Shown one piece after another: positions 25,201 through 36,439 of a stretch of DNA of 64,000 nt. Each line of letters opens with the position of its first letter. Position 1 is the first letter of the stretch. The DNA comes from Ophiosphaerella korrae (lineage: Eukaryota; Ascomycota; Dothideomycetes; Pleosporales; Phaeosphaeriaceae), in NCBI GenBank assembly GCA_028456385.1, contig JALNQF010000092.1, positions 1 to 64,000 on the forward strand, written 5' to 3'. The notes beneath the pieces were generated by a model that was not told the origin of the DNA, ran no database searches, and was given only the letters and a program-made list of their open reading frames with translations. The translations under genes and the position numbers were made by a program.

Positions 25201-25288
25201 GTTATGTTGGGGTAGAAGTCCTGATTGCAATTTGGGATGAGTGCACCTCCAAGATTTCTGTAACACTTTGGCTGTAACACGTAGGCAT

Positions 25289-26252
25289 TCAACCAGCATC
25301 CTCATCGTCATCAACTTGTTCTGCCGCGGCTTGCGTCGATACCCAATTCTCCAACATCTGCTGAGAAGATGCTGGGGCTCCACTCCCTCCTGCCGTTCTT
25401 GCACCCCGGCGTTTCACGACGAGACACAAAATACGACCATATATACTAAAGCCTTCGTAGGAAGTGTTCAGCCTGAGCTTCTTTTTGTCGTCATCCTCGC
25501 CTCCATTGGCTTGGTCTGCTCTCCCTACCGATTTGCTTCGCTTGGAAGCTCCTCCAGAGACAAATAAAGCTGAATCATCGCTATCACTTCCCATGCTTAC
25601 TGCATCATATTCGGAACCTTCTACCGGGCGCCTAACGCGCGCTGAACGCCTTGTCGAGGGCTCGTCAGCTTCAGGGATATCAGCAATATTTATGGAGTCT
25701 TCGTTATCTTCATCCCTGATCACTATCGGCTCTGTCGCCCCTTCAGTAACGAGGACGGGCTGATCGCTTGTGCCAGCAATGAGCCAGTTAGTCAGCTTCA
25801 CGGAATTACTCTGGATTCGAGCCTTGTCCTTGAAGATCTTCTGCTTGGTCAACACAGAGTGGCGGGAAGAGAGGTCCGTCAAGAAGATCGAGACCTCAAA
25901 GTCATCTGAAACGGCATTAGTTGTGTGATTGTATATGGTAATCGCGGACGTCAACCATCAAGCATGTGAATGGAGGATGATTGCTATGGCAGGCATGTTA
26001 GGACTGACCTTCGATCACGACATCCTTGACGCCTTTCTTTTTAGCTTTAGCCCCTCCTTTACCCTTGCTTCGCTCGTTCTCTTCGCGGAGTTTAGGAAGT
26101 ACGAGAGGCCGAATCGCTTGTATGACGCGTGGTAATGCTGGGTCATCACGTCGTAAAAGCCATGCTTCTGCGTCAGCAGGTCGGTCGAGGTAAATGCGGA
26201 TTTCTAAAACAGAATATTTGGTGATCCGAAGGTATCTCCGGAGGGGTGCCAT
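25289..26252 (-). CDS. Conserved fungal protein of unknown function
   Basis: Two exons, 26252-26009 and 25905-25289, joined VVIE|DDFEVSIF; 286 residues. The N-terminal 110 residues look folded and conserved (MAPLRRYLRITKYSVLEI, IYLDRPADAEAWLL, PRVIQAIRPLVLPKL), followed by a Lys-rich loop (KGKGGAKAKKKG) and LTDLSSRHSVLTKQK. The C-terminal half is low complexity, with acidic and Ser-rich patches (DEDNEDS, GSDSDDSA) and basic clusters (TRRSARVRRP), suggesting a nuclear protein. I recognise no named domain. It is divergent from SAM37 with a 190-base shared upstream region. The 103-base intron uses GTCAGT and ends TTTCAG. Confidence 0.82.
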
Positions 26253-26442
26253 GGCTTGTGATGTGTATTAGGACGTGCTTTTAGAGCGTGGACGTGTGAG
26301 CCATGGCGACAAGGATATTCGGCGATGATGCGCTATCACGTGTCAAACCTCGCCTAGGTAGCGCGGATTTTAGTGCCAGAGTAGGTATGATGTTTCTGCT
26401 CATGAAACATTTTGATGTCTAGTCTTAGGGAAGGATAAGGAC

Positions 26443-27875
26443 ATGGTACTAGAATTGCACACATGGGGGCCAGCTTTTGGGCTCCCATCCATTGAGCCTG
26501 AATGTATTGCGACAGTAGCGTATTGCCAGCGCGTAATTCCTCAAGGGCAATGGTCGCTTGTCGCCGACTATGACAGTACAGTAGGAGCGACAGGTATGCA
26601 GAACAACCTAACATGCTCAGCCTTTATTTAACGTTGCCATAGGCAGTTTGCCAATACTGTTCGACGGCGGCGTTGCAACATGCACTGGATTCGAAGATAT
26701 CGTCGCATATCTACGTAACCACCGGGCCGTAACTGAAGACCTCGATGCTGACCTCTCAAGACGACAGTTGACTGACAAGACTGCGTTGGTGTTATCCCCA
26801 CCCTTCTATAAAAAAACAGTTCTGACGGAGATCTAGATTCACTGCATTCCTCCAGTCAATTGCAATGCCACTCGTCGATCTTTCGCTCTACGTATCCGCT
26901 GAAAACTATAACACAACAACATCATCTGCCTACACTGCCATGCTGCCATGGTACGTAAACTATACAGTTCCACCAAAACGCCGAGAGCTTGCGAGAGCTC
27001 GCACGGCCCATATGGGCCTGAGTAGCCTGGATGTAGACATGGCTGCAGAGGAAGGATTTAAACCAGGCCGAGGTACCGCTTCGTCAGACTACGAGGCTGC
27101 TAAGAGAGCTGCCGGTATACCAACAGAGAGTCAGCCCAACACACTTCACATGGGGCGCAGCAAGGGCCTTGGAGGGTTCTTGAGCACACCTGTGTATGCT
27201 GCCCGATTCAGGCTCGATGCCTTGTCAAATGAGCTTTTGGAGCCATTATCAGATCTCCTTGGGAAACACAAGTATGCTCTAAATGCAAGTCGCTTGTCTA
27301 GCTTGGACTGCCTTGCCTTTGGGTATTTGTCCCTGCTATTCTATCCAGCGGTACCTCAGGCGTGGCTGAAGGAAACTATTAAGACAAAGTTCCCTCGCAT
27401 TGCATCCTACATTGACAGACTGCGGAGAGAAATCTTCTCAAATGAGGAAATTGATGTATCCAAAGTATGGTCAATATCTACCGGCTCAACATGCGACACA
27501 GCAGGCATGCTCTTACCATGGCAATCGCGACCTTCCAACCTAACATTTAGTATGGTGTGTGGCACTCGCGAGATTGTTGGCAGTCTGCCTCTAGTATCAT
27601 CCTTTATGCAACGCCCTTCTGCTACGTATTCGGAACCACCATCGACTTTGAATAGTGCGCAATCGACTCTCCCTTCACCCGTATTCGTGAACACACTAGC
27701 AGGTGTAGCGGCTGCCGCCGCTCTAGGGCTTACTGGCCTTGCTGTTCATCATCGTCGCTCGCCACGCGACGGCGCTCTGATCTTCTGGGCCTTACGTCCT
27801 AGTGCTGAGGGGTTTGGCGAGGCCGGCAACATCCTTAGTGTCTTAACCGCTGGAAGAGCATATCCTCAATTTTGA
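26443..27875 (+). CDS. SAM37: Sorting and assembly machinery subunit Sam37 (metaxin-like)
   Basis: A subunit of the mitochondrial outer-membrane SAM complex that inserts beta-barrel proteins. Exons 26443-26593, 26643-26790, 26837-27875; 445 residues. The N-terminal GST-like fold starts MVLELHTWGPAFGLPSIEPECIA with LPILFDGG; the metaxin GST-C-like region holds YALNASRLSSLDCLAFGYLSLLFYP and TKFPRIASYIDRL. A hydrophobic segment (VFVNTLAGVAAAAALGLTGL) near residue 400 is the likely outer-membrane anchor. The second intron must start at GTTATC (26791) to keep the frame (ALV|FTAFLQS); the neighbouring GTGTTA would shift it. Intact. Confidence 0.88.
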
Positions 27876-28571
27876 GATTTCTGGCGTTTTGAATGTTTGG
27901 AAACACGTCAGTGTAATGAAGGCAAGGACATACTTGTGATACCATACCAACTTCCCGCGTTGCTAGCACACAGCCACAATGTAATTGAGATCGCCCGGGT
28001 GCTATTTGAATAAGTTCCGGTTTTTTGTACCTGTAGTAGCGTGGTTGTCTGAGCGGCCAATGCTACACCCGCGGACGCCTCATCGTCACAGGGACTGGCG
28101 ATACCCATTAGTACCGCACCAATGTATTCGCGCCATCTTTGGTCAACATAGTCTGGTTAGTAAATATCATGAAGCAGGCTTTACTTCGAGTTGGTATTGC
28201 CATGAGGAAACACAAGGAGGAACACTTTATATCAGTATCACCACGCAGGAGCGGTCCTGGATAAACACCACAACATGGGGTAGACTATACATAGACTATG
28301 CAACGAGACTCTTGGATAATTGATGCACAATGCAGATGACGCGCGGTGTTCGGTGCAGACGGGAGGTGTCTGGGCTTGAGATCGACGCTGCCCCGCCTAG
28401 TGCGAGTGGCGCGGACCGACGTCACCATCTCCCTGAGATCCAACACAAAACAAAACGTTGCGCTCACCTGTCCACCTCACGCACCGCACTGCAGTCTACA
28501 TAACACCCCAAGGGAATCGTATCATAAATTATACAAAGACATTAACTGAAAGAACTGAAATACGTAACAAG
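27876..28571. other. Intergenic, PIL1 promoter
   Basis: No gene supported. AC-rich leader sequence (about 28490-28571) precedes the PIL1 start. Short open frames on both strands have no family resemblance. Confidence 0.45.
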
Positions 28572-29980
28572 ATGCACCGAACATACAGCATGCGCTCGTC
28601 TCGCGCGCCTACGGCGTCGCAGATCCAGAATCCGCCCCCTCCGTCGTCCTCGACCAAGAGCGGACGATTCTTTGGCAAGGCTAATATCGGTATGTTGGAC
28701 ATCACTTTTTATGCGATATGCAACTTCAGCATGCTCCATCATGAAACAGACGGATGTTGGCATCGCATCCCGTTTATGCAATTGGTTATAGTCATGCACT
28801 GTGCAAGGCTAGTGCAACGCCGGATGGCAACCTCTAAGTTCGACCTACTAAAATCAATTATATTCAGTGCTAATATGTTATTTATCTCACAGGCCACACT
28901 TTCCGCCACAAGTCTGCGGGCGCATTCGGACCGGACCTTGCGAAGAAGCTCTCACAGCTAGTCAAGATGGAGAAGAATGTTATGCGAAGCATGGAGCTAG
29001 TTTCTAGAGAACGCATGGAGGTTGCCGTAAGCCCGTCACATCTTGTTCTTCTTTAATCGCGCTAATCGGTGGCTAGCAACAATTGTCGATCTGGGGCGAA
29101 GCTTGTGACGATGATGTATCTGACGTCACGGACAAACTTGGTGTTTTGATCTATGAGATTGGCGAGCTCGAGGATCAATACGTCGACCGTTATGATCAAT
29201 ACCGCGTAACTATTAAGAGCATCCGTAACATCGAGGCCTCCGTCCAGCCCAGTCGTGATCGTAAGTTCATTTCGAGTCACTCAAATTACATTATATGTTT
29301 ACGCATTTATAGGCAAGCAGAAAATTACGGACCAAATTGCTCAATTGAAATATAAAGAGCCCAATTCACCCAAGATTGTCGTACTCGAACAAGAACTTGT
29401 GCGAGCTGAGGCCGAGTCCCTGGTTGCTGAGGCCCAACTTTCAAACATCACCCGTGAGAAGCTGAAGGCTGCCTTTACTTATCAGTTCGACGCTATGCGT
29501 GAGCATTGCGAGAAGCTGGCCATCATCGCAGGCTATGGCAAGCACCTTCTCGAGCTTATCGACGATAACCCCGTCACCCCTGGAGAGACTCGCCAAGCTT
29601 ATGATGGCTACGAGGCTAGCAAGGCGTGCGTATATTGAGATGAAACGTTATGATTTGTACTAACGTACTACAGCATTATCCAAGACTGTGAAGATTCTCT
29701 GACCAACTGGGTATCACAGAACGCCTCAGTTTCTTCGAAGTTGTCCCAGCGCTCCCGCACGCTCTCCCAGCGCCGCCGCAACGCTACCCGTCGCGGTGAC
29801 GGTGTGGACCTATCCGGCCAGGACCAGCCTCTTGATAACAGAGAGTCTGGCCTTTGGATTCCTGCTTCACAGCATCAAGGTAATGGCTATGAGGACCGCG
29901 ATGACCTTGATGACGACCTCAACTCCACCATTGCTAGTGAGCAGCGTGGTCGCGAAGGGGAGAGACCCATTGCTGTATAA
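28572..29980 (+). CDS. PIL1: Eisosome core component Pil1/Lsp1 (BAR domain)
   Basis: Forms membrane-bending filaments of eisosomes under the plasma membrane. Exons 28572-28689, 28893-29026, 29077-29260, 29313-29625, 29674-29980; 351 residues. The N-terminus (MHRTYSMRSSRAPTA) is basic and Ser-rich as in relatives; family landmarks are GPDLAKKLSQLVKMEKNVMRSME, WGEACDDDVSDVTDKLGVL, and AFTYQFDAMREHCEKLAIIAGYGKHLLELIDD. The BAR domain occupies about residues 40-270 and the Ser/Arg/Asp-rich tail the rest (QRSRTLSQRRRNATRR), a probable phosphorylation region. The first intron is long for this locus (203 bases). Intact. Confidence 0.95.
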
Positions 29981-30460
29981 ACGTCTTACTGACGTGATGG
30001 CTAGCACTTTGCTCCCAGGCTTCTAATAGTACTCCTCGGCTGACGATGTATACCCCCGAGGGAGTGTCAAATGTCGACGGTGGTGAGGATGAGAGATGTC
30101 CGTCCGAAGTGGCTATCGCAATCTGATGGAACACGTTTTGTATACAAGCATATTACCCGTTGATGATTTTATGATGTAGTAGGCAGCGATGGGCCTTGTA
30201 GTAATACCGTAATACATGTAGACTGCTTTCAACTCATTTGCACGTGTTTGCTGTTGGTCGTGGTATCTACCATAATGTGCAAAGCGAAATTGAGACTTGC
30301 AAAATGCTGTCTACACAAAAAAAGACCTGAGCCAAAAGCGATGCCATTTTCATTGCAAGCGGAGAGATAGTTGAAGTCTGTGCGTTCTTGGCATTCATCC
30401 ATCTTTCGATCTTTGAACATCCAACACCACATCCTCTATCGCACCCACTAAACCGCCACG
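29981..30460. other. Intergenic between PIL1 and bL36m
   Basis: 3' flank of PIL1 and promoter of the bL36m gene. No gene seen. Confidence 0.5.
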
Positions 30461-30862
30461 ATGCTCCAACGAACCCTCTTAATGCCATTCCGACGCACTC
30501 TCCTCTCTATATCTCGGCACATTTGCCGTAACCGCTTTATCCACACCCACATCCACACACCAATCTGTGCTTGCAATGCCCTGCTACGACCTACATTGCG
30601 CCGCCAACAAACAAGCAACGGCATCCAAGATCTGGCGTCGCGCTTCAATGGCTTGGAATTTCAAAATGCGCAGCAAACAAGGGGCATGAAAGTACGCAGC
30701 TCAGTAAAGAAATTGTGCGACGGGTGCAAGAGCGTCAGGAGAAAGAAGGGAAGATATGTGTACATCATTTGTAGCAAGAATCCGAAGCACAAACAGAGGC
30801 AAGTGCAAACTCTTTATGCGATACTTGGGCAGAGCTAATAGAAGATGCGTAGGCAAGGATGA
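30461..30862 (+). CDS. RTC6: Mitochondrial ribosomal protein bL36m
   Basis: A small zinc-ribbon protein of the mitochondrial large subunit. The N-terminal 75 residues are Arg-rich ([20 protein letters not shown]), a matrix-import leader and extension. The core starts [23 protein letters not shown] and continues [14 protein letters not shown], with the L36 Cys pattern and a terminal His. I annotate a GC-AG intron at 30799-30852 (AG|GCAAGT...GCTAAT...GTAG): splicing gives the family's exact C-terminus KHKQRQG and a stop at 30860-30862, 115 residues. Without splicing, the frame runs to 30838 with an atypical tail ([11 protein letters not shown]). It ends 134 bases from RTC5, convergent. Confidence 0.88.
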
Positions 30863-30995
30863 GGGTAGGTATATAGAGTGGAGGAAATGTAGTGAATGTA
30901 CCATATGCATGCACACCAGGATCAACGGCGTTTAGACAAATTCACGGCCTAAAAACAGCCCAATCTCAACTTAATCAAGAGCCGAAACCCATGCA

Positions 30996-32938
30996 TTACA
31001 TACTCCCACCACTCCGTTCTCCCCCTGTAATCCCCGCCATCTTCAACAACTCCCGATCAAGCTCAATATCCCCCGTTCCAAGATTAATCCTCCGCCTCGC
31101 CTCCGCCTCTCTCTCCTGCCACGCCCACTCCTTCCTCTGCGCCTCCGCAACTTCATCCCCCCCACACCCCCAAACTTCCAACTCCTCAATCTCAAACCGA
31201 TCCTGCCAATCCCTCCCTCGGCGACACGGCAGCCTACTCGGATGAAAGCTGCCCCCGCCCTCGGACAGGTGCGTGAACACGCCAAACTCGAGCGCATCGT
31301 CTAGATGCAAAGACACAGCTGCCGGCTGGAACATTTGCTGCACATGCGAGTGCGCAGACGATTGCAGCGGGATCGCCGTGCCGAGCCCCAGGCCTGCGGG
31401 ATTCGTAGGCGACTTGTTGAAGTAGACGTAATCAGTGCTAAGTGTTGATGCAGGGAACACATCGTGCGTGGGTGCGAGTTGAAAAAGGCGTGTCTCAGCG
31501 TCGCCGAAGCATGTTTTGCCCGAGTGTTTCCACTGCGCGGGTATGTACGCGCCGTAGACGAGTTTCTGGGTGATGGACGAAGTGCTGTTAGGCAGGCGTT
31601 TGGGCGGTAGCATTTCTTTGAGGGCGCGTTCGCGGGTGCTGGATGGGGTGGGAGGAAGGAGTGTGCCTTTGATGAGGAGGATGGTTGGCGCGCGCCAGTT
31701 GAAGACTTGTTTTTCGAAGGAGCCCATGCTGAAGCCATGTTTATTGCCGCTGTAGAGCGGGCGGAGACGGCGGAAGAGGTGTGTTCCTTCGAGGAAGAAG
31801 GAGAGTTGGTTGAGGATGGTGGGAGTGAGGATGTCGCCTGGTTGGGATAAGATGGGTTCGGGCTCTGGTGCGGTCTTGGGTAGGGGGACAACAGGCTTGG
31901 GTTCATTAGGGGGAGACGTGTTGGGTTTGGGTTTAGAGGGATCGAAGTCTTTGGCGAAGAGGAAGTGTTCGAAGAGGGGGTGGAGGCTGTTGAAGAGATG
32001 TGGGAGACATAAGGAGACGACGGTGTTGAATGTTCGATATGTTACGCCCGGATGGTTTTCGACGCCGAAAGATGATAGTATGACGTTTGCGACTTGTCGT
32101 AGCTCATCGACGCGGTCAATTGTCAAGTCTGGGGCCAGACTGGAAATACTTTGCTGTGGATCGATGGGGGCAATGAGAAGTAGTAACTCTACGAGCTTCA
32201 GAAAGTTGTCGGTTGGTATAATCGAATGGTGCACATTTGATTGCTCTCCATGTTTGAATACTTCTGAAGCGTCCATGGAATCAAGTGCGGCAAGCACTAG
32301 TTCGTCGTCTTCCTGTTCGTCTCCTTCATCACCTTCATCCGGCGCGTCGATCGCAAATCCCAGACTGCTACTAGTTGTTACAGCTCTTTTACTTTCTTGA
32401 GCCGCATCCTCCTTCTTGTCTTTTATCTCTGATTGTATGCCTTTATCATATATGGCCAGACTCCTGTACAGTTCTCGCAGCCACAATTCTCTGCTCTTCT
32501 TCCGTAGAACCACACCAAATCTCTCCGTCATGATAGTGACTACCTTCAGCAACGCTTCATGTGTAAGAATTGCAGGGGCTTGACTCGGTAATGGGAATGC
32601 GCCAAGATAGCTAGCCATCTGAAATATGACAGAACTCACGTTCAGGGCATCTGGGAGCTCGAGAAAGCGACATAGTGTTGGTTCGCTCCAGTATTTCACT
32701 CCAGATTCAGTATCTGCGAGCGATCGAAAGACGGAATTGAAGCAGTATAATTCGAGTGGGGAGAAGCTTTTTTGCGCAAATCTTTGGGCGAGGAGTGAGC
32801 TGATTTGTTCTGCCCAATGTTAGCACATCAGTTGAAGGCTAGAAGGTGTAAGAAGGTGAAATTTCAGTGGAGAGTAGGAAATCTGGAATCCGGACCAGGT
32901 GTCAAGTGGATGTGCTCGGCCGAAGATCCTTGCCCCAT
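30996..32938 (-). CDS. RTC5: TLDc-domain protein Rtc5
   Basis: Restriction of telomere capping protein 5 family; in yeast it associates with the vacuolar V-ATPase. Exon 1 (32938-32896) encodes [14 protein letters not shown] and joins [18 protein letters not shown] of exon 2 (32809-30996); 618 residues. The Gly2 after Met suggests N-myristoylation, as in relatives. An acidic linker ([13 protein letters not shown], about residue 180) follows the N-terminal helical region. The TLDc domain is in the C-terminal half ([40 protein letters not shown], then [20 protein letters not shown] and [20 protein letters not shown]). The intron's GTCCGG donor is unusual, but GTGCTAACATTGGGCAG at its end is ideal. 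The longest uninterrupted frame lacks an ATG near its start, which supports exon 1. Confidence 0.9.
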
Positions 32939-33520
32939 GGTTATGATTGCGATTGCGAAAGTAATGTGTTGCGCGGCCTGCCCGCTTTGGAGTTATCGCG
33001 GGGACTCGAATGCGTTGCCTTCTTAACGCCGTTAAAGCCGAGTTGGTCCAGAGAATGCAACAACTTTCAAAAAGTTAGACTCATTTACAAACATGACATA
33101 ATCCAAGTAAGTAACATGGCCAGCTCAATCAGGACCCTCTAGCTGCAACGTGGATGTAAGGAAGTTCTGCATTCCATCGCCTGTACTGCATCTCACAACA
33201 TCAAAACTATGGTTGAGTTATTAGGCATGGTGCCAGATGCATGGAGCGTTCATGGAAATTATGGAAATATACTCATCTACACTGTACCGGGTCACACATA
33301 ATACCGTACAAGGTGAACCAGTCACATTCATCAGACCCGACTGAACGTTCTTATAGGCCTCCATACTTTACATCAAAAGCAGCAAAATAGAAGCCCCAGC
33401 AGCCGTTTGCCGCATGTACGCTTGTTCAGCTTTGAATTTTTATTGCAATTCGCCGTTTCCGTGGTGTCTTCCACTTTGATCTAACTTTTAGTCTCCCTTC
33501 TCCCAGATGCTGATGCCCAA
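32939..33520. other. Intergenic, RTC5 upstream
   Basis: No gene supported. A plus-strand frame at 32867-33142 has no recognisable domain. Confidence 0.45.
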
Positions 33521-35699
33521 AGGCTATTTGATAAGCCAATATCACTCAACGCTTGTTGTGGCTTAGAGTATGGAGAACAGACATGCCAAGATAGTCTTGG
33601 TGGGCAATGCTGTTCCATATGGGGTACAGTCTTTCCTGCTTAGTTATCAAGATATTGCTGACTATTGTTCCATAGATATTGTGGAAGCGGCAGTAACTAC
33701 TGTAGTGAGGACCGTTGCCAGTGGGACTATGGGGCTTGTGATGGAATAAAACCTATTACTTCGGCATTCAAATCGATCATAATCAGTCGCCCAAAAACCA
33801 CGTCAGGTCGCGCTTCAAGCAATGTTGCAAGTGAACCGTCATCTTGCCCTGCTTCGGTAGCGACAATTACATCGACCAAGACCTCAATATCGACTTTGGC
33901 CCCATATATTTCGACGCGCACCCCTATTTCGGTATCTAAATTGTCTCAGGAGACTGTAACAATTCGTGTCGAGGAGATTACTGTAACTGCACGGACAACG
34001 CTGACACTTCTCGGAGAGGATCGGCCGATAGCTATCCCGATAACTATCACAAGTCTAACGGTGATCACGTTGGCTCCTGAACTTGTTACGGTCACAACAA
34101 CTTCAATTTCAACATTACCTCCGGAGGTAATAAATCTAAGTGCAAAAGAAGTTACGGTAACGGCACCGCCGAACTTCACTTTTCTAGATCTAGGAGAGAC
34201 TGACGATTATTTCGACACTGTCTCCGGAAACGGTTACAACTATTTCGACGTTGGCTCCAGAGACGGTGACGTTACTCGCGGAGGAAATTACAATAGCAGC
34301 AGAGACGACGTTGAGAAGAACGACCGACCACAATTACATACCCAACTACACTCACGCTTACCGGAGGGGCTATTACTGTAACAACGACATTGGTTCCTCC
34401 TCCTATAGTCAATATAACAACAATATCTTTAACAGGTAAGCTATTCTTTAATATGAGTTGTTTCACCCTCACCAATACATTATGCTATACTAAATAGATG
34501 TTCTAGAAACCGTTACGACTATATCTATTCCACAACAGTCACACAAAATCAGACTATCCCAATTATTTTCACCGCTACTACAACCCCGATTTCTACGCCA
34601 CCGGCACTCGTACAAAATAATCACATCTACAGCCACCGTAACAGCGCTTTCAACTCCGGCCATAACGAAAACGTCGATTGTTATACCAACCGCTATTTCA
34701 CCAATCGTTACCAGAAATGAAACTGTATTTATTACCTCTTTCTTCACAATTACAGCAACATCTACCATATTAGTCAACGCTAGATATTAAACAATCTTCA
34801 TTACTTCAACATCTATTCCGCCTGCAGTTACTCGGAACGAAACGGCCTCTATTACTTCCTTTGCTACCGTAACAGCACTTTCGATACCGGCAGCTATAAT
34901 AACGACCCTTACTGCATCAGCACTTATCCAGAGTCAGACTATCCTCGCTGCCATCACTTCAACGACTACCGTGATATCTACTTTCATCCTTACCCCTCCA
35001 ACGATTACTCTCACCGAGGCCATATATATATAATCCAAACAAAGACGCAGGTGTTAACGCAAACAATTAACCCCAGTCTCCTCAACGTGGCTTTAGGAGG
35101 CGCATTTGGGAGCCTAGTAGTAACTACAACGACAGTCGTAACAATAGCAACCCCAACAAGTAGCTCCATATGTCCAACAGACAATGCAGTTCAAAATGGC
35201 GGGTATGTTTCACTCTAATCTCACACCCAACCCCTCCTCACACCATCCTAGCTTTGAAGCCAACACCATCGCACCATGTACCGCATCAACAGCCGGCACC
35301 GTAACAAGTGGGCGTGCAATCGGCGGCTTGGGCCTTACCCAAGGCCTCAACATCTTCTCCTACGGCTACAAATTCGGCATTGACCTGACGAATCCGAATC
35401 TACCACAGCGCCTCGTGGAGACCGTCGTACTGTGCCCAGGATCAACGTATACGCTGACGTTTCAGGCGCGTAGGAACCTTCAGCTGGGCACCGCCAACAT
35501 CACTGGCAGCGCGCAAATAGGAAGCGAAAAGCTGGTGCAGATGGCGGGCGAAGTGATCACCAGCACGCTGTTCTACGGCGCGGCGGCGAACATCGCGAGT
35601 TTGATTGTGCCCGCGGGGCCGGGGCCGGGGCCAGGCGTGCTTGTTATGGGAGCCAAGGAAGTGTTTATCGACGATGTAGTTTTGACGAAGACGGGCTAG
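33521..35699 (+). pseudogene. CBM18 (chitin-binding) / Thr-rich / C-terminal beta-domain protein, frameshifted
   Basis: The first part encodes a chitin-binding type-1 module, split by an apparent intron (33620s-33670s): NACCGLEYGEQTCQDSL, then GQCCSIWG|YCGSGSNYC, with its Cys spacing preserved; the splice does not restore frame by one base. Then comes a long Thr/Ser/Val/Ile-rich stretch with a degenerate repeat like TLAPETVT and EEITVTA, whose reading frame switches at least four times (near 34200, 34320, 34510, 34620) and meets a stop at 34788-34790. From about 35205 an open frame of 165 residues (GRAIGGLGLTQGLNIFSYGY, ETVVLCPGSTYTLTFQA, VFIDDVVLTKTG) looks like a carbohydrate-binding jelly-roll found at the end of fungal cell-wall proteins. 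Lesions are indels, not C-to-T stops. Sequencing error cannot explain this many shifts easily. Confidence 0.72.
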
Positions 35700-35926
35700 G
35701 CCGTGACGGGCGTATTTGTCAGGTGGAACATCCGGCATGAAGGACAAGACATTCTGGAACAATGGATTGGAAATTGATTTGCTGGGTTTGCAACTATCCT
35801 ACGGGTTGAAAGAAACATGTAAAATCATACATGAACGTGATTGTTTGGCTCTGCCATTTGAAATGAGGTTCGATGGGTAGTCGAAAATGAGAGAAAGAAA
35901 TGAAGTAATGAGAATGAAACGTCGCC

Positions 35927-36439
35927 CTAGTAATATACACCCTTCTTGAACCCAATCAGCCCTTCTTTGAAGTCGTCTTTTTCCATCTCTCGAAGCGCTT
36001 CCAGGTGGTTTTTTCTCTCCAAACTGCCGATTCCACCTGCGAGCCTGGCATCGGCGACCGGATCGAGCGCTTTGATTGCCAAACTCTCGATTGCGTCTGC
36101 TCTGGCTTGTGTATTGGCGGAGCACTTGAAAGCAGCAAATTTCGGGAGATTACCTCTAACGCCAGGGAAAGTGATGGTTTGAATTTGCCTGCCTGTGCAG
36201 TCGAATTTCTCGTACAGAATACATGAACCATCAGGATCGGGCCCGATGGACTGGAGCCCGGAACCTTCTGGGCCCTGAATAAAGCAGCGGTCGGATGGTG
36301 GACTCCATTGACAGAACCCTCGGAAATCAGAGGCGGTACAGGTGTAGATTGCGCCAGGGAGGCCGCGGCGCTGAAGTTGAGGCCGTGCTGTGACCGAGGA
36401 CAATAGGGCTAAGAGAACAATGGGCAAAGTAGCTATCAT
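35927..36439 (-). CDS. Small secreted beta/gamma-crystallin-like protein
   Basis: 170 residues from ATG at 36439, chosen because it begins a signal peptide (MIATLPIVLLALLSSVTARP, cleavage probably after TARP or a Kex2-like QRR). The frame stays open upstream to 36613, but that extension has no secretion features. The mature part has Cys pairs in YTCTASDFRGFCQW, DRCFIQG, GSCILYEKFDCTG and FKCSA, resembling the Greek-key crystallin-like secreted proteins common in Dothideomycetes. The C-terminal 50 residues (LAGGIGSLERKNHLEALREME) are charged and helical. Could be an effector or cell-wall protein; function unknown. Confidence 0.75.
   Translation of the reverse strand: MIATLPIVLLALLSSVTARPQLQRRGLPGAIYTCTASDFRGFCQWSPPSDRCFIQGPEGSGLQSIGPDPDGSCILYEKFDCTGRQIQTITFPGVRGNLPKFAAFKCSANTQARADAIESLAIKALDPVADARLAGGIGSLERKNHLEALREMEKDDFKEGLIGFKKGVYY

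Larger units (their letters stand above)
17149..25288. other. Gene-poor 8-kb region
   Basis: No open frame above about 150 residues and none with a recognisable domain. It contains several G or C runs (about 19541-19556, 20560-20574, 21480-21510), a 14-bp unit repeated three times at 20983-21023, and a short minus-strand frame at 22229-22125 (34 residues, Pro-rich, MAAITFDESVMAPQ) after a CT-rich leader that might be a small gene. A plus-strand frame near 18640-18840 encodes a Cys-rich segment (CDSCRICKSRDVVCQDC) without a clear family. I see no terminal repeats or transposase remains. Possibly regulatory, decayed, or holding non-coding RNA genes. Confidence 0.5.

Noticed and set aside
17149..25288. 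Decayed transposon filling the gene-poor region
   Set aside because: No terminal repeats, target duplications, transposase or reverse-transcriptase motifs could be read.
32626..32699. Start of RTC5 at the beginning of the long uninterrupted frame (GTG, 32699)
   Set aside because: The conserved N-terminus continues upstream to a splice acceptor and a separate ATG exon at 32938, so that boundary is artificial.
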